Part shown: one piece after another, positions 14,078 through 21,850 of the stretch
How positions within the stretch are numbered: position 1 is the first letter of the stretch
Layout: each line of letters begins with the position of its first letter
Notes under the pieces: model-generated
What the model saw: only the letters and a program-made list of their open reading frames with translations
Database searches by the model: none
What the model was told of the DNA's origin: nothing
Assembly (NCBI GenBank): GCA_963934015.1
Contig: CAWVWT010000027.1
Location: 1-27,371, forward strand
Direction of reading: 5' to 3'
Origin: MGIIb-P sp963934015
GTDB taxonomy: Archaea > Thermoplasmatota > Poseidoniia > Poseidoniales > Thalassarchaeaceae
DNA: 27,371 bases
Made by a program: the position numbers and the translations under genes

Positions 14078-15033
14078 GATTGTTCGCCTAAATGTCCCTT
14101 GTGAAGATTGAGCACTTTTCGATCTAAAGTTGCCAGTGGTACGGAATCAGGATGGTGTAAAATATCGTCCGTTCTGGCCTCTGATGTGTACACTGTGATT
14201 TCTAACCGTTTGTGGGTAAAATCATGCCGTATTTTACCGATTTTTTTCGTTTCACGACCCTGTAATAGGTTCGCAGTTTCGGTTTCACCTTCCGCATAAG
14301 GTACACCCCATAATCCTCCAAGCGTGCGTCCTTGCCGTGCTTTCAGTAAAACCCCGTGTTCACCGGATATGATGAGGGCGGTTGCATTGATGTGTGTTTG
14401 TTTGGTTGAACGACGAAGGGGCCATTCTTCTGGGTTAGAAGATTTACTAGCAAGACATTTTGATTCAAGAGGACAATTATCGCAATCAGGATTACGTGGG
14501 GTGCAAACAAGAGACCCAATTTCCATCATCGCCTGATTCCAATCTCCAGGGCGTTGGTGATTGAGTAAGGCAGTCGCTTCGTGTTGGAGTTCAGGATCAG
14601 CCAAATGTTCGGCTCGAAGGCGAGAAATTACCCTGCGAACATTACCATCGACACAAGCAACTGTTTCACCAAAGGCCATTGACGCAATTGCTGCTGCAGT
14701 GTAGGGTCCAATGCCCGGTAATTCCAGCAAAGCATCGTATGATGTTGGAAGTTCAGCACCATCTAGAATCGTGGCCAATTTGTACAAATTCCTCGCACGT
14801 GCGTAGTATCCACACCCCTGCCAGAGTCGAAGGAGATTCTCTTCGGTGTCATTGGCAAGTGCTGCTGGAGTCGGGTATGCGCTTCTGATTCGTTCCCAAT
14901 AGGGTAATCCAGTTTCCATTCGTGTCTGCTGAAGAATAATTTCGGCGAGAAGCGATTCCCATGGTGTAACCTCTTGAATACGCCATGGAAGGGGGCGCGC
15001 ATTCTCGTCGAACCAGTCTAACAGCCCCCGCAT
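14074..15033 (-). CDS. mutY: Adenine DNA glycosylase MutY
   Basis: MutY removes adenine mispaired with 8-oxoguanine, preventing G:C to T:A mutations. From ATG 15033 the protein is 319 residues. The catalytic Glu is in AEIILQQT (residue 31). The helix-hairpin-helix LPGIGPYTAAAIASMAF is followed by CVDGNVRRV with the catalytic Asp. The iron-sulphur cluster cysteines show the exact C-x6-C-x2-C-x5-C spacing (CTPRNPDCDNCPLESKC). The C-terminal third is the NUDIX-like domain that recognises 8-oxoguanine (GGLWGVPYAEGE). A longer frame to 15156 would add 41 residues of poor quality and overlap the divergent Pcc1-like gene, so 15033 is chosen. Confidence 0.95.
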   Translation of the reverse strand: MRGLLDWFDENARPLPWRIQEVTPWESLLAEIILQQTRMETGLPYWERIRSAYPTPAALANDTEENLLRLWQGCGYYARARNLYKLATILDGAELPTSYDALLELPGIGPYTAAAIASMAFGETVACVDGNVRRVISRLRAEHLADPELQHEATALLNHQRPGDWNQAMMEIGSLVCTPRNPDCDNCPLESKCLASKSSNPEEWPLRRSTKQTHINATALIISGEHGVLLKARQGRTLGGLWGVPYAEGETETANLLQGRETKKIGKIRHDFTHKRLEITVYTSEARTDDILHHPDSVPLATLDRKVLNLHKGHLGEQS

Positions 15034-15108
15034 ATTCCACCGACATGTGTGGAGGGTGATGGCGATTGCGACCGATGGCGCCATGAATGTGTGCTGCATC
15101 GGATATGT

Positions 15109-15348
15109 ATGGCGACTTGTGAGGCACGCTGGATTGGTAGTCCTAAACGGGCACAAGCATTACTCGCGGCAATCGAAGCAGATGACCCGGATATGTTCAC
15201 TGCTGTGATTGAAAAGTTGGATGGTGGAAAGGTGGAATTGATTATCACGGTGACGGCTGAAAGTATTCCATCCCTCCAATCGGTGATGGATGATTTGCTC
15301 GCTTGTCTCGCTGCAGCGGAAGCGAGTTTGGATACCATTCAAGGCTGA
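15109..15348 (+). CDS. pcc1: KEOPS complex Pcc1-like subunit
   Basis: A 79-residue protein with the Pcc1/CTAG fold pattern: strands and helix in RAQALLAAIEADDPDMFTAV, then KVELIITVTAESIPSLQSVM, and a long last helix (DDLLACLAAAEASLD). In archaea and eukaryotes Pcc1 dimerises the KEOPS complex, which makes the t6A modification on tRNAs that read ANN codons. ATG 15109 gives the usual family size; a frame from 15049 adds 20 Cys-rich residues that look unnatural. It is divergent from mutY, and its 3' end overlaps the convergent oxidoreductase gene by 10 bp. The match is by pattern in a short, poorly conserved family. Confidence 0.75.
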   Translation: MATCEARWIGSPKRAQALLAAIEADDPDMFTAVIEKLDGGKVELIITVTAESIPSLQSVMDDLLACLAAAEASLDTIQG

Positions 15349-16433
15349 GATGCTCGTTTTCCGATTTCGAACGCGTTGTCGACGTGGGCATAGTGCACTC
15401 CATTCATAAATTCGATTTCAGGGATGGACGGTGTCTTTAGATTATTCAATGAATAATCCACTGTAATCGCACCCCTCCAACCAGAACACTGTGAGTCGAG
15501 TAAGCCTTCGATGCGTTCTGCAGCGGTACTGGAGTCGCCAAATGCAATGCAATGGAAAAGAGAAGACCATGATCGTTGATAGTGGCCGGGTATGATTTCT
15601 GGTACGCGTTCTGGTACACGCTCAGGCATCAATTCCCCTAAATCGACCAAGAGGACTTCCCGATCTGCATCCCATAATACAACGTGCGGAAGGAGAAAAT
15701 TCCCTTCAAGCCCTAGATAGCGACCATGCAGCCTTTGACTATGGGGTGGAGCTCGTGTGCAGGCTCGAATCACGGCATCGACTGGGAGGACCTTTCCTTT
15801 ACGCTTGATGCCGTCAACCATACCATCATCTCGTCTACGAAATCCAGTCACCGGGCCGCCCATGAGAAAAGTGACATCCGTCTGCATACATGCGGCGATA
15901 AGGCGGCCACTCACCCCTGCCCATCCGTCGATTGCTACTCTGGCCGACTGTTTCCAAACGAGGTTAAGAACCGCTTCAGGATCTGGAGTTGTGTTAAAAT
16001 TCCAAAGTATAGAAAGCAAAGTGGCTGCATCTTTTTGAATTCCATCAATCTGGGTGAGGTCTCCTTTTCTCGCGGCTTGGATTAGTGATGGCCATTCAGC
16101 GGAGAGTGCCCCCCTAGATTTTCGGAAAAAGCTGGATTTTTTAGGAAGCGAATAGCGACAATCATCACGAACAACCGCCATTCGACCAGGGGGTACTCTG
16201 CGCGTTCGTATTGGGACCTTCAATCGGCGCAGCAGAATATCCAATTTCCCGCCACGTCTCCAAAATAACGGTATTCGATCAAACAGCCACTCGACATCCG
16301 AGTCGACTGGTGATGCGAGGCCCCCAATTGGTTCAGAACGGCCAAAAATGATGACTTCGGAATCGCTACTGGCGGCGGCAAGACCTGCAATGAGCCCGCT
16401 CAAGCCATCACCCACCACACCCACACGTCGCAT
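15339..16433 (-). CDS. FAD-dependent oxidoreductase, amine oxidase/desaturase-like
   Basis: A 364-residue protein starting MRRVGVVGDGLSGLIAGLAAA, a classic N-terminal dinucleotide-binding fold, followed by the FGRSEPIGGLA segment that in this superfamily contacts FAD. The remaining sequence resembles the amine-oxidase/phytoene-desaturase/protoporphyrinogen-oxidase superfamily only in general layout; no substrate can be named. No membrane segment or signal is seen. ATG 16433 is chosen because the fold starts there; the 80 upstream in-frame residues overlap the divergent nadC gene and look like shadow sequence. Only 25 bp separate its start from nadC, so the two genes have intertwined promoters. 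Confidence 0.8.
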   Translation of the reverse strand: MRRVGVVGDGLSGLIAGLAAASSDSEVIIFGRSEPIGGLASPVDSDVEWLFDRIPLFWRRGGKLDILLRRLKVPIRTRRVPPGRMAVVRDDCRYSLPKKSSFFRKSRGALSAEWPSLIQAARKGDLTQIDGIQKDAATLLSILWNFNTTPDPEAVLNLVWKQSARVAIDGWAGVSGRLIAACMQTDVTFLMGGPVTGFRRRDDGMVDGIKRKGKVLPVDAVIRACTRAPPHSQRLHGRYLGLEGNFLLPHVVLWDADREVLLVDLGELMPERVPERVPEIIPGHYQRSWSSLFHCIAFGDSSTAAERIEGLLDSQCSGWRGAITVDYSLNNLKTPSIPEIEFMNGVHYAHVDNAFEIGKRASQP

Positions 16434-16458
16434 ATTCTGTGCGGGAAGGTTGGGGGTC

Positions 16459-17541
16459 ATGAAGGCGGCGAAGAGAGGTTTCGGGGGTTTTATCGCCGCC
16501 GAGAGGGTGAAAACCCCCCGGTGGTTCGGCGGTACAGTGTCCCCCGATGGTGATGTGCCAGTTGATGGCCTCGATGTTCTCGCCGAAACGATTGAGCAAG
16601 TTGGTAAAATGAAACCGCCGCAAGACCGGCGACAGGTGTTAATCACAGACGATGGACCCACAGAATGGTTCATCGAAAGTGCCCGTAGATGGATTGCTGC
16701 AATGATGGCTGACGAAGGTATTCATGGGCCTCTTAAAGGGGGTAACAAAAAGACGAAAGCGGAGATTCGTTCACGCGAAAAGGGTACCTTGGCTGGATTG
16801 TATGTCACAGATATTCTTCTCAGAGAATGGATGCCTGAGGCACGATTTACTTGGACAATGGGAGAGGGTTCTAGAATAGAGGCGGACAATTGTATTCTCA
16901 CCATTGAAGGTGGGCGGCATCAAATTTTACTCTGTGAACGAATCATTCTCAATATCCTGGGTCGACTTAGTGGCATTGCCACGAATACGACACGCTGGGT
17001 GGCAAACTCACAAATCCAATTAGCCGCTACTCGAAAGACTAGTTGGGGTGTGCTCGACAAAGCTGCCGTCGCTGTTGGCGGAGGTTTAACCCATCGAATT
17101 AACAGAGCAGATGCACTGATGCTCAAAGAGAATGATCTCGCTTCAGCAGCAGAAGAGGGTGATGTCGGCCCTGCTCGAATTCGAAAGGTGCTTCGTGATG
17201 TCCCCAAAGATTCAATCGGGGCATTTGTTACAGTTGAAGTTCGTACATTGGATGAAGCGCTCGCCGCTGCTGAGGCGTGGGCTGAACGTATGCTGGAAGA
17301 TGATGAGGGCATGCGCCTCAATATCATGCTCGACAACATGGGCCCTGAATTGGCACGTGATGCTGTTCTTGACATTCAAACAAGAGGTCTTCGCGAATAT
17401 GTGACGATTGAGGCCAGCGGAAATATTGGCTTTGACGACTTGGAAGCATGGCAAGGCTCGAAGGTTGATGTAATCTCGACCTCAGGTTTGCATCGAGCAG
17501 CCCCCCCTCTTGATCTGACATGCATCTTTGAAGGGGTGTGA
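16459..17541 (+). CDS. nadC: Nicotinate-nucleotide pyrophosphorylase (quinolinate phosphoribosyltransferase)
   Basis: NadC converts quinolinate and PRPP to nicotinate mononucleotide in de novo NAD synthesis. From ATG 16459 it has 360 residues, against ~280 for typical NadC. The family core is complete: SREKGTLAGLYV, CERIILNILGRLSGIAT, ATRKTSWGVLDKAAV, GGGLTHRINRADALMLKEND, VTVEVRTLDEAL, NIMLDNM, EASGNI and VDVISTSGLHRAAPPLD. The first ~75 residues are an extra or divergent N-terminal region (Pro/Gly-rich start, then IEQVGKMKPP) of unknown role. In place of the usual PG after TRKT it has SWG. The CoA-pathway gene follows after 4 nt, so they are co-transcribed. Confidence 0.9.
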   Translation: MKAAKRGFGGFIAAERVKTPRWFGGTVSPDGDVPVDGLDVLAETIEQVGKMKPPQDRRQVLITDDGPTEWFIESARRWIAAMMADEGIHGPLKGGNKKTKAEIRSREKGTLAGLYVTDILLREWMPEARFTWTMGEGSRIEADNCILTIEGGRHQILLCERIILNILGRLSGIATNTTRWVANSQIQLAATRKTSWGVLDKAAVAVGGGLTHRINRADALMLKENDLASAAEEGDVGPARIRKVLRDVPKDSIGAFVTVEVRTLDEALAAAEAWAERMLEDDEGMRLNIMLDNMGPELARDAVLDIQTRGLREYVTIEASGNIGFDDLEAWQGSKVDVISTSGLHRAAPPLDLTCIFEGV

Positions 17542-17545
17542 TGTT

Positions 17546-18310
17546 GTGGGTGAGGTCCCCAAATCACACCCACGGCATGCATCCCTGATGGCACGAAAAC
17601 GATTGACAGATGCTGCTGCTGCTGGCATGTTGGCAGAATCGGCACTAATCGCTCACGGTCGTGGTGAAGCATTTGATTATCTTCTAGGGGAGAAAACTTG
17701 TGAAGCCGCGCGACATGCAATTTGTGAAACCGCTACACGACTTCTTTCAGCAGAAAGATGTGTAATCTCGGTCAATGGAAATACTGTCGCCCTTGCCGGA
17801 GCACAATTGATTGCGTGTGCGGCTGTGCTGAATTGTCCCGTTGAAGTCAACATCTACTATCGAACCCCTGAACGCATGGAAGCATTGATTTCGGCACTCA
17901 AAGAGCAACAAAAAGAGGCGGCTGAATTGTATCCGGAACTCGCCGCGGAAATTGATGGCGTACAGATTCTTGGTGCTCATCCAGATGGGCGTATTCCAAA
18001 TTTAGACGGTCCAAGAGCCAATTGTCACTCAGATGGGATATTGTCAGCGGATACGATACTCGTGCCATTGGAGGATGGTGATCGGTGTGAAGCACTCATT
18101 GCAATGGGTAAAACCGTGTGTGTCATCGATTTGAATCCCCTCTCTAGAACGGCCCGAACTGCATCCGTTACCATTGTCGATGAATTAACTCGATGCATTC
18201 CGATTCTCTTGGAACAACTGATAAGTGGCTCCATTTCTCATAACGGAAATTGGAGTAATCAGCAAAATTTGCAAGGTGCTATCGCCGTGATGCTCCGTGT
18301 TCTTGATTAG
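17546..18310 (+). CDS. 4-phosphopantoate--beta-alanine ligase (archaeal phosphopantothenate synthetase)
   Basis: This archaeal enzyme joins 4-phosphopantoate and beta-alanine using ATP, replacing bacterial PanC/CoaA in CoA synthesis. The family hallmarks are all present: PKSHPRHASL at the start, LIAHGRGEAFDYLLGEKT, CVISVNGNTVAL, VEVNIYYRTPERMEAL, ILVPLEDGDRCEALIAMGK, VIDLNPLSRTARTA and VTIVDELTRCIP. Length (254) is normal. The start is GTG 17546, placing the conserved SHPR motif near the N-terminus as in homologues; a TTG at 17528 would overlap nadC. It follows nadC by 4 nt, so NAD and CoA precursor enzymes share a transcript. It is strong evidence for an archaeal host. Confidence 0.95.
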   Translation: MGEVPKSHPRHASLMARKRLTDAAAAGMLAESALIAHGRGEAFDYLLGEKTCEAARHAICETATRLLSAERCVISVNGNTVALAGAQLIACAAVLNCPVEVNIYYRTPERMEALISALKEQQKEAAELYPELAAEIDGVQILGAHPDGRIPNLDGPRANCHSDGILSADTILVPLEDGDRCEALIAMGKTVCVIDLNPLSRTARTASVTIVDELTRCIPILLEQLISGSISHNGNWSNQQNLQGAIAVMLRVLD

Positions 18311-18378
18311 GTTGGCATAACATATCGCAACAGTACAGAACCGGGAGAATCCTTTTGCGTAGTGAAAACGACCTCGCC

Positions 18379-19047
18379 ATGAGCAAGATGTCGGAAGAAC
18401 AAGAGCGGCTGCTCCGAGAAGGGGATGGGTTTCTATCCTCACAAGTATCATTTGATCTTGATGGCCCTCAAAAACCAGTCAGGAGGAAAGGAAAAAAAGA
18501 TTCGACAGATAAATCTTCAAAAAAGCGTCTCGAAGAAGGGCAAGTTACCGAGTGCCCAGGGTGTGCTGCAGACATTCCTGAAGGTGAATTTGTTGAAGCC
18601 ATTCTATCGTTTGTGACCGGTTCTGCCGATTATCTGGCCGGTGATCCTGTTCGGGTGAGAAGCGTACAAATGTTGCAGCAATTGGTGAGTCAGGGTCGTC
18701 TTCCAGACCCTCATTCGGAATGGAGTATCGAGGTTGTTCAAAGACTCCAACAACACATCGAACACATGGCTGATGAGCGCGCGCGTTTGATTCATCGGCA
18801 AGGGGATGGGTTCTTGGATGGATTTCCTCAACAAGAAATTAATATTGAAGAAATCAGAGCTGGCTTACGCGCTGAAATCGAGCAAGAAATAGTAGGTCAA
18901 GTCGCTGTCGCCATTCGAGATCAAGTTCGTCAACAAGTGGTTGAAGAAATGGTTCCTGTCATTCGAGCAGAGGTCGAAAAAGAACTGTGGGCTGAATTTG
19001 AAGAAGCAATGCGGAATGAGCGTGCAAAGCACGAATCTTCAGATTAA
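18379..19047 (+). CDS. Uncharacterised charged coiled-coil protein with CPGC motif
   Basis: I do not recognise a family. From ATG 18379 the protein has 222 residues. A Lys-rich, disordered-looking stretch (~35-60, RRKGKKDSTDKSSKK) precedes ECPGCAADIPEGE, a single CxxC knuckle that resembles half a zinc ribbon. The C-terminal ~65 residues are a strongly amphipathic, Glu/Gln/Val-rich helix (AEIEQEIVGQVAVAIRDQV onward) that should form a coiled coil and oligomerise. No signal peptide or membrane segment. TTG 18355 is an alternative start. It is transcribed with the preceding gene or from its own promoter (CATAACATATC near 18316-18326) and converges with the dehydrogenase gene. Confidence 0.7.
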   Translation: MSKMSEEQERLLREGDGFLSSQVSFDLDGPQKPVRRKGKKDSTDKSSKKRLEEGQVTECPGCAADIPEGEFVEAILSFVTGSADYLAGDPVRVRSVQMLQQLVSQGRLPDPHSEWSIEVVQRLQQHIEHMADERARLIHRQGDGFLDGFPQQEINIEEIRAGLRAEIEQEIVGQVAVAIRDQVRQQVVEEMVPVIRAEVEKELWAEFEEAMRNERAKHESSD

Positions 19048-19049
19048 TT

Positions 19050-20240
19050 TTAGGCGACTGCGAAATGTTTGCGCAAGAGTGTTTCAAGAATTGAAACAAT
19101 CGTGTCACCAACCTCACTGGTTCCAGAAGTACCACCCAAATCATAGGTGAGTTTGCCCCCCGTCAATGTCTCTGTGACAGCCTTGTCAATGAAGTCAGCA
19201 ATCGCCTTACAATCAGCGTCATTCTTGGTTTCACCCAACCAATCGAACATTAGGGAAACACTGTTGATCATCGCCATTGGATTGGTGGTGTTTTGGCCCG
19301 TATATTTGGGAGCTGAGCCATGCACGGGCTCAAACATACCATGTTCATCACCAAGATTGGCGCTGGCAGCAATTCCCATGCCGCCCTGCAAAACACTCGC
19401 TAGATCGGTGCTGATATCCCCAAACATGTTCGGTGTCACGACCACGTCGAACCATTCGGGGTTTCGCACAGCCCACATGCAGAATGCGTCGATATATGCA
19501 TGATCGGTTTCAGTATCTGGATAATCCCCTGCGATTTCATGGTAAATGCGATTGAAAAGTTGGCATCCTCGTGTTACATTCGATTTGTCTACACACGTGA
19601 CACGTGTCTTGCCATCACCTGGAGCACCATTGCGACGTTTTGCGGCCTCAAATGCATACCGAATTACACGCTCGCTACCGTGGCGTGAAATAGGTCGGGG
19701 GTCCCAAGCAACTTCGCCCTCAAGTCCAGGGAATTCCATTGTGTGCGGCTCCCAAGCATCTCTGCCTTGGGCCTTATCGGCGGAACGACGGAGAAGTGAA
19801 TGGTACAAGCCCTCAGTGTTCTCTCGAATGATGAGCATGTCAACCATTCCCGGTTTCCATACCTGTGTAAACTCCCCATGTATTTTGTGCCGGACACCTT
19901 CGTACAACCGAACCGGACGCACATTTGCATAGAGGTCTAACCCACTGCGCAATCCGAGAATGACTGAGCCTCCCGCTAAATCTCCGTCTTCAGTAATCGC
20001 TCCAGGCCACCCTACAGCACCAAGCAATATGGCATCTGCCTCATCACGACAGAATTCAAAACTACCTTCAGGCCATTCTTCACCTGTGTCTAGATAGTGT
20101 TCACCACCGCAAGGAATTTTGTTGGTGGTGAGTGAAATAGGAGTAAATTGTTCAATGGCACTGAGGACCTTTTCGGCCTCAGCCATGACATCACGGCCAA
20201 TCCCGTCGCCGGGCAAGAGTGCCAAGGTGTAAGACGTCAT
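19050..20240 (-). CDS. Isocitrate/isopropylmalate dehydrogenase family enzyme (LeuB-like)
   Basis: A decarboxylating NAD(P)-dependent dehydrogenase of the LeuB/Icd superfamily, 396 residues. It opens with LALLPGDGIGRDVMAEA and has AILLGAVGWPG, GLRSGLDLYANVRPVRL, IIRENTEGLYH, CVDKSNVTRG, YIDAFCMWAVRNPEWFDVVV, TPNMFGDISTDLASVLQGG and HGSAPKYTGQNTTNP, so the active site is complete. The closest pattern is 3-isopropylmalate or a related beta-hydroxyacid dehydrogenase rather than classic isocitrate dehydrogenase. No other leucine-pathway genes are near, so the substrate (isopropylmalate, tartrate/malate, isocitrate) is open. ATG 20240 is preferred over the upstream TTG 20252. Confidence 0.88.
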   Translation of the reverse strand: MTSYTLALLPGDGIGRDVMAEAEKVLSAIEQFTPISLTTNKIPCGGEHYLDTGEEWPEGSFEFCRDEADAILLGAVGWPGAITEDGDLAGGSVILGLRSGLDLYANVRPVRLYEGVRHKIHGEFTQVWKPGMVDMLIIRENTEGLYHSLLRRSADKAQGRDAWEPHTMEFPGLEGEVAWDPRPISRHGSERVIRYAFEAAKRRNGAPGDGKTRVTCVDKSNVTRGCQLFNRIYHEIAGDYPDTETDHAYIDAFCMWAVRNPEWFDVVVTPNMFGDISTDLASVLQGGMGIAASANLGDEHGMFEPVHGSAPKYTGQNTTNPMAMINSVSLMFDWLGETKNDADCKAIADFIDKAVTETLTGGKLTYDLGGTSGTSEVGDTIVSILETLLRKHFAVA

Positions 20241-20262
20241 GCGACTTGCCAAACGTTCCCCC

Positions 20263-20349
20263 TACATGAAGGGTGCATCCCTTGGGCCACTCTGAAAAGT
20301 CAGTGACCAAACGAACTCTTCATGTACCGTCATTACACCCTTCATGAAG
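20263..20349. promoter_or_regulatory. CATGAAG-box inverted repeats in divergent promoter
   Basis: The gap between the divergent genes at 20240 and 20344 has TACATGAAGGGTG (20263-20275). Its complement occurs twice: CTTCATGTA (20318-20326) and CACCCTTCATG (20336-20346). The last copy overlaps the start codon inside the palindrome CTTCATGAAG (20340-20349). Repeated half-sites suggest a regulator-binding region or an mRNA hairpin masking the start. Confidence 0.4.
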
Positions 20350-20961
20350 ATGTCTGGGAATCCTACCGATAACGATGAGCGCCCCAGATTGGATGCATCG
20401 ACTCTGCCCGATGAGTTACAACGCCTCTGGGATACCATGCTTCGACTTGACCCCGATTGGGATATGAATGGTTGGCTTATCGAACGAGCCAATGAGGAAA
20501 TGAAGATCATAGAAGCAAATCTGGGCCGCGAGAAAATGCGGTTGGAACAACGCATCGCACGATTGGAGGCCCTAGCAAATCGAATTGGACGTGATATCGA
20601 ACTTGATGCTGAAGGTACTCGGCAGTGCAATCTGTTCGATGTGTTCGGCCCCAACCACGCAATTGAAGACAGTCAAGATGGCGATGATGCCGCTTGGGAA
20701 ATACACCCTGCTGCGGTACACCTAAATTACCTCCCCGCGGATATTGGTGATGATCCATTACTCGCAGTTTGCGCGCAGGCCATTCTTCTACACATTGAAT
20801 TGGAAGCGGCAGATGGTCATTTGCCAATCACGTTGGAATCTCTGGGAGTTGCACTTGTTCCACGTGGAATCAACTCCGAAGAATTGGTCGAAGCGCTTGA
20901 GTGGTTACTCGAACAAGGTAGTGTCGTAGAAATCGGTGAGAATGAATTTGTCCTAGGTTGA
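20344..20961 (+). CDS. Uncharacterised protein, coiled coil plus possible winged-helix end
   Basis: I do not recognise a family. The protein has 205 residues and no signal or membrane segment. Residues ~45-90 are a charged helix (ERANEEMKIIEANLGREKMRL onward) likely to form a coiled coil. A central acidic part follows. The C-terminal ~60 residues (LPITLESLGVALVPRG, then EELVEALEWLLEQGSVVEIG) have the helix-helix-strand pattern of a winged-helix domain, where the last strands form the wing. It may bind DNA or another protein. It is divergent from the LeuB-like gene and 68 bp upstream of a membrane coiled-coil gene on the same strand. Confidence 0.72.
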   Translation: MKMSGNPTDNDERPRLDASTLPDELQRLWDTMLRLDPDWDMNGWLIERANEEMKIIEANLGREKMRLEQRIARLEALANRIGRDIELDAEGTRQCNLFDVFGPNHAIEDSQDGDDAAWEIHPAAVHLNYLPADIGDDPLLAVCAQAILLHIELEAADGHLPITLESLGVALVPRGINSEELVEALEWLLEQGSVVEIGENEFVLG

Positions 20962-20962
20962 A

Positions 20963-21011
20963 CGTGGGTTCCCGGGACTCCCCACGATTCTCCCTAAAGG
21001 GGGCCCGTGGC
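20963..21011 (+). terminator. Alternative hairpins between 20961 and 21029
   Basis: CGTGGG (20963-20968) is complementary to CCCACG (20980-20985), and the CCACG part of the latter can instead pair with CGTGG at 21006-21010 around a CCCTAAAGGG stem. Two mutually exclusive structures are thus possible in the short gap before the next start codon. This could be a terminator or attenuator, or chance in a G+C-rich gap. Confidence 0.3.
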
Positions 21012-21028
21012 AGAGTAGACTGATTGGG

Positions 21029-21841
21029 ATGTCACGATTAGTATCTGTCTTAGCGGGCCTCGCTGCCGGAGTATGGCTTACGATAATTCTTGGAGAACCG
21101 ACCCTTGGTGCCGTTGTTGGTACCTACGTCTTGTTGCTGTTTGAATTACCACGCAGTGGTGTTGAAAAACGGCGGTTGAGACACGTTATCAACGGGCAAT
21201 ATTTGCGATTGAAGGACGCAAGTTCAAGAATTGGAAAACTGGATTACCATCTGCGGGCTAAACGGCAAGAACTCACATCCGCTGTTTCTGAATTGAAGCG
21301 ACGGGATTCCGTTGGGGCACCCGAAGCTCGGAAATTGATCGAAAGTCAGCGTGAAACACTGCAAGCTCAAGCACGTGCAATGGAAGAGGCGCAACGATTA
21401 ATCGAATCGCAAGAACGAATGCTTACCCAATTTGATGAACGAACTGAAGATGTTAACCGACGGTGGGATGAGATGATCCATACGATGCAGAAGGTACTCG
21501 GATCACAATCCAGTGAAGCGCATCAGGCCCAACGGAAACTCGCTGATGAAAGTGGTCGATTGACCGAGGCTTTTGCAGAACAAAGTCGAGAAATGCAGCG
21601 CACGATGGCTGATTTATTGCATCAACTGGCACTTGAGCCACGAACATCGAATGTTTCCGTTCAAGACTCTGTATTGGTGAGTGGCCCTGATGAGAGGGGA
21701 CAGGGCATCAAAATGCCAGTCATTTCTGAACGACCCTCGCGGAAAGTGCCAAGGATTCCGGACTTATACCTCAAGGCACGTCCAATAATTAGCAAAAATG
21801 ATGCACATTGGATAGAAGCCTTCAACGCAGACCTCACCTGA
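21029..21841 (+). CDS. Membrane-anchored long coiled-coil protein, unknown function
   Basis: A 270-residue protein. Residues ~3-42 contain two hydrophobic segments (SVLAGLAAGVWLTIILG and GAVVGTYVLLLFEL) forming a membrane hairpin, then a basic region, then a long Gln/Glu/Arg-rich coiled coil (~60-205) with heptads such as ESQRETLQAQARAMEEAQ. The C-terminus is a Pro/Lys-rich tail. The layout resembles bacterial membrane coiled-coil organisers such as RmuC-like or chemoreceptor-type stalks, but no signature of these is present. The next gene, 9 nt downstream, also has an N-terminal membrane hairpin, so the two products may form a complex. Confidence 0.75.
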   Translation: MSRLVSVLAGLAAGVWLTIILGEPTLGAVVGTYVLLLFELPRSGVEKRRLRHVINGQYLRLKDASSRIGKLDYHLRAKRQELTSAVSELKRRDSVGAPEARKLIESQRETLQAQARAMEEAQRLIESQERMLTQFDERTEDVNRRWDEMIHTMQKVLGSQSSEAHQAQRKLADESGRLTEAFAEQSREMQRTMADLLHQLALEPRTSNVSVQDSVLVSGPDERGQGIKMPVISERPSRKVPRIPDLYLKARPIISKNDAHWIEAFNADLT

Positions 21842-21850
21842 GACTTCTTT

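Noticed and set aside
15034..15156. Upstream extension of mutY
   Set aside because: The 41 extra residues overlap the divergent Pcc1-like gene, and the MutY family start coincides with ATG 15033.
16434..16673. 80-residue upstream extension of the FAD oxidoreductase
   Set aside because: The Rossmann fold begins at ATG 16433 and the extension is the antisense shadow of nadC.
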